6,081 bases of DNA from Rhizobiaceae bacterium (GTDB lineage: Bacteria > Pseudomonadota > Alphaproteobacteria > Rhizobiales > Rhizobiaceae), in assembly GCA_004299545.1 (NCBI GenBank), contig SCRB01000056.1:1-6081 (forward strand). The letters run 5' to 3'. Each line of letters begins with the position of its first letter. The stretch's first letter is position 1. Position numbers and translations under genes: made by a program. Shown here one piece after another: positions 5,345 to 6,081 of the stretch. Below the pieces are notes generated by a model. It was not told the origin of the DNA and did not search any database. It was given only the letters and a program-made list of their open reading frames with translations.

Positions 5345-6081
5345 ATGGCCAGTATCGAAACCGCAAAGCCCAGATCTCTCACCGCCTGGCTTGGCAATGG
5401 CGTGGCCGTCGCCTATGCGCTGCTTGCCGTCCTCATCGTCGCGGCCGTCATTTACAATCCGCATTTCGCCTCGATGGGCAATGTCAGAGCGCAACTCCAG
5501 ATCGCCTCCTTCATCGGGATTATCGCGATCGGCCAGACGCTGGTCATCCTGACCGGCCAGATCGATCTGTCGGTGCCGTGGAACCTCACCTTTTCCGCCA
5601 TCCTGATGGCCACGCTCTATGCAAACGGCCACAGCGTCGCCGTCGCAGTGCTCGCGGCCCTCCTCTGCGGCGCCGTTGTCGGCGCCATCAACGCAATCGG
5701 CCTGGCGATCTTCAGGCTGCATTCCCTGGTCTGGACGCTGGCGATGAATGCGCTGCTGGAAGGTATCGCGCTGGTCTACACCAACGCCCAGCCGCCGAAA
5801 TCGGACGTGCCGGACCTCATCCGCTACCTCGCCATCGGGCGGATCGGCGGCATCCCAGCCAGCGCGGTGGTATGGGCTGTGCTCGCCATCATCACGATCA
5901 TCGTGCTGGCGCGCTCGCGCTTCGGCCGGTATCTCTATGCCATCGGCAACAACGAGCCAGCCCTCTTCCTGTCCGGCGTCGACAGCCGCAAGGTCTATTT
6001 CGGCGCCTTCATCATATCGGGCATATGCGCGTCGATCGCAGGCCTGCTCCTGACAGGCTATGCGTCCCAGACCTATCTCGG
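5345..6081 (+). CDS. Sugar ABC importer permease 2 (RbsC-like), 3' end outside window
   Basis: The frame stays open from the ATG at 5345 to the right edge, giving 245 residues of an expected 310-340. It is an inner-membrane permease of the same family as permease 1 but clearly a different sequence. Hydrophobic segments lie at roughly 18-37, 52-70, 80-93, 97-122, 127-145, 172-189 and 217-238. The family motif is present in altered form, TGQIDLSVPWNL (70-81), where TGGIDLSVG is usual. The ATPase-contact loop is recognisable as SRFGRYLYAIGNNEPALFLSG (split around 191-211). It probably forms a heterodimeric channel with permease 1. The first 15 residues are polar and cytoplasmic in appearance. 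The remaining C-terminal helices, including the GG-rich motif, lie beyond the window, so integrity of the gene cannot be confirmed. Confidence 0.93.
   Translation, partial: MASIETAKPRSLTAWLGNGVAVAYALLAVLIVAAVIYNPHFASMGNVRAQLQIASFIGIIAIGQTLVILTGQIDLSVPWNLTFSAILMATLYANGHSVAVAVLAALLCGAVVGAINAIGLAIFRLHSLVWTLAMNALLEGIALVYTNAQPPKSDVPDLIRYLAIGRIGGIPASAVVWAVLAIITIIVLARSRFGRYLYAIGNNEPALFLSGVDSRKVYFGAFIISGICASIAGLLLTGYASQTYL

Noticed and set aside
1..6081. Defence system, CRISPR, integrated element or other undescribed system
   Set aside because: All + strand genes fall in known transporter and enzyme families; there are no direct repeat arrays, integrase or transposase genes, tRNA edges or abrupt composition shifts that I can see.

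Overview
The window looks like chromosome or megaplasmid DNA from an alphaproteobacterium, most likely a Rhizobiales member (Rhizobium/Agrobacterium/Sinorhizobium type). The reasons are its high GC content, codon use dominated by G or C in third positions, the protein style, and the abundance of solute-importer genes. The genus assignment is inference. All six genes read on the + strand and are tightly packed. I see no RNA gene, mobile element, CRISPR array or long repeat.

Layout: (1) Bases 2-331 are the 3' end of a polar-amino-acid ABC transporter ATPase (GlnQ/HisP type). A small perfect stem-loop follows at 332-351. (2) Bases 377-1516 encode a 379-residue fumarylacetoacetate-hydrolase-superfamily enzyme that closely resembles Caulobacter XylX, 2-keto-3-deoxy-xylonate dehydratase. 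(3) A 150-base intergenic region (1517-1666) is the longest non-coding stretch and the most likely place for a promoter and operator. (4) Bases 1667-6081 are a simple-sugar (CUT2, ribose/xylose-type) ABC importer operon. It holds a Tat-like-exported periplasmic binding protein (1667-2758), a double-domain ATPase with a TTG start (2796-4385), a first permease that overlaps the ATPase stop by 4 bases (4382-5341), and a second, different permease (5345 to the right edge, incomplete).

How they work together: the binding protein would capture a sugar or sugar acid in the periplasm and hand it to a channel made of the two permeases, powered by the two-domain ATPase. The upstream XylX-like enzyme would take part in the oxidative, non-phosphorylated breakdown of a pentose (or related sugar acid) by dehydrating a 2-keto-3-deoxy-aldonate to a semialdehyde on the route to 2-oxoglutarate. 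This suggests that the importer carries a pentose or its aldonate, but the substrate cannot be read from the sequence alone. The amino-acid transporter ATPase at the left edge probably belongs to a separate, earlier operon.

I found no convincing new biological system. The points most worth a second look are the altered Walker B of the second ATPase domain, the TTG start placed next to a potential RNA structure, the asymmetric permease pair, and the enzyme-transporter pairing as a clue to substrate.
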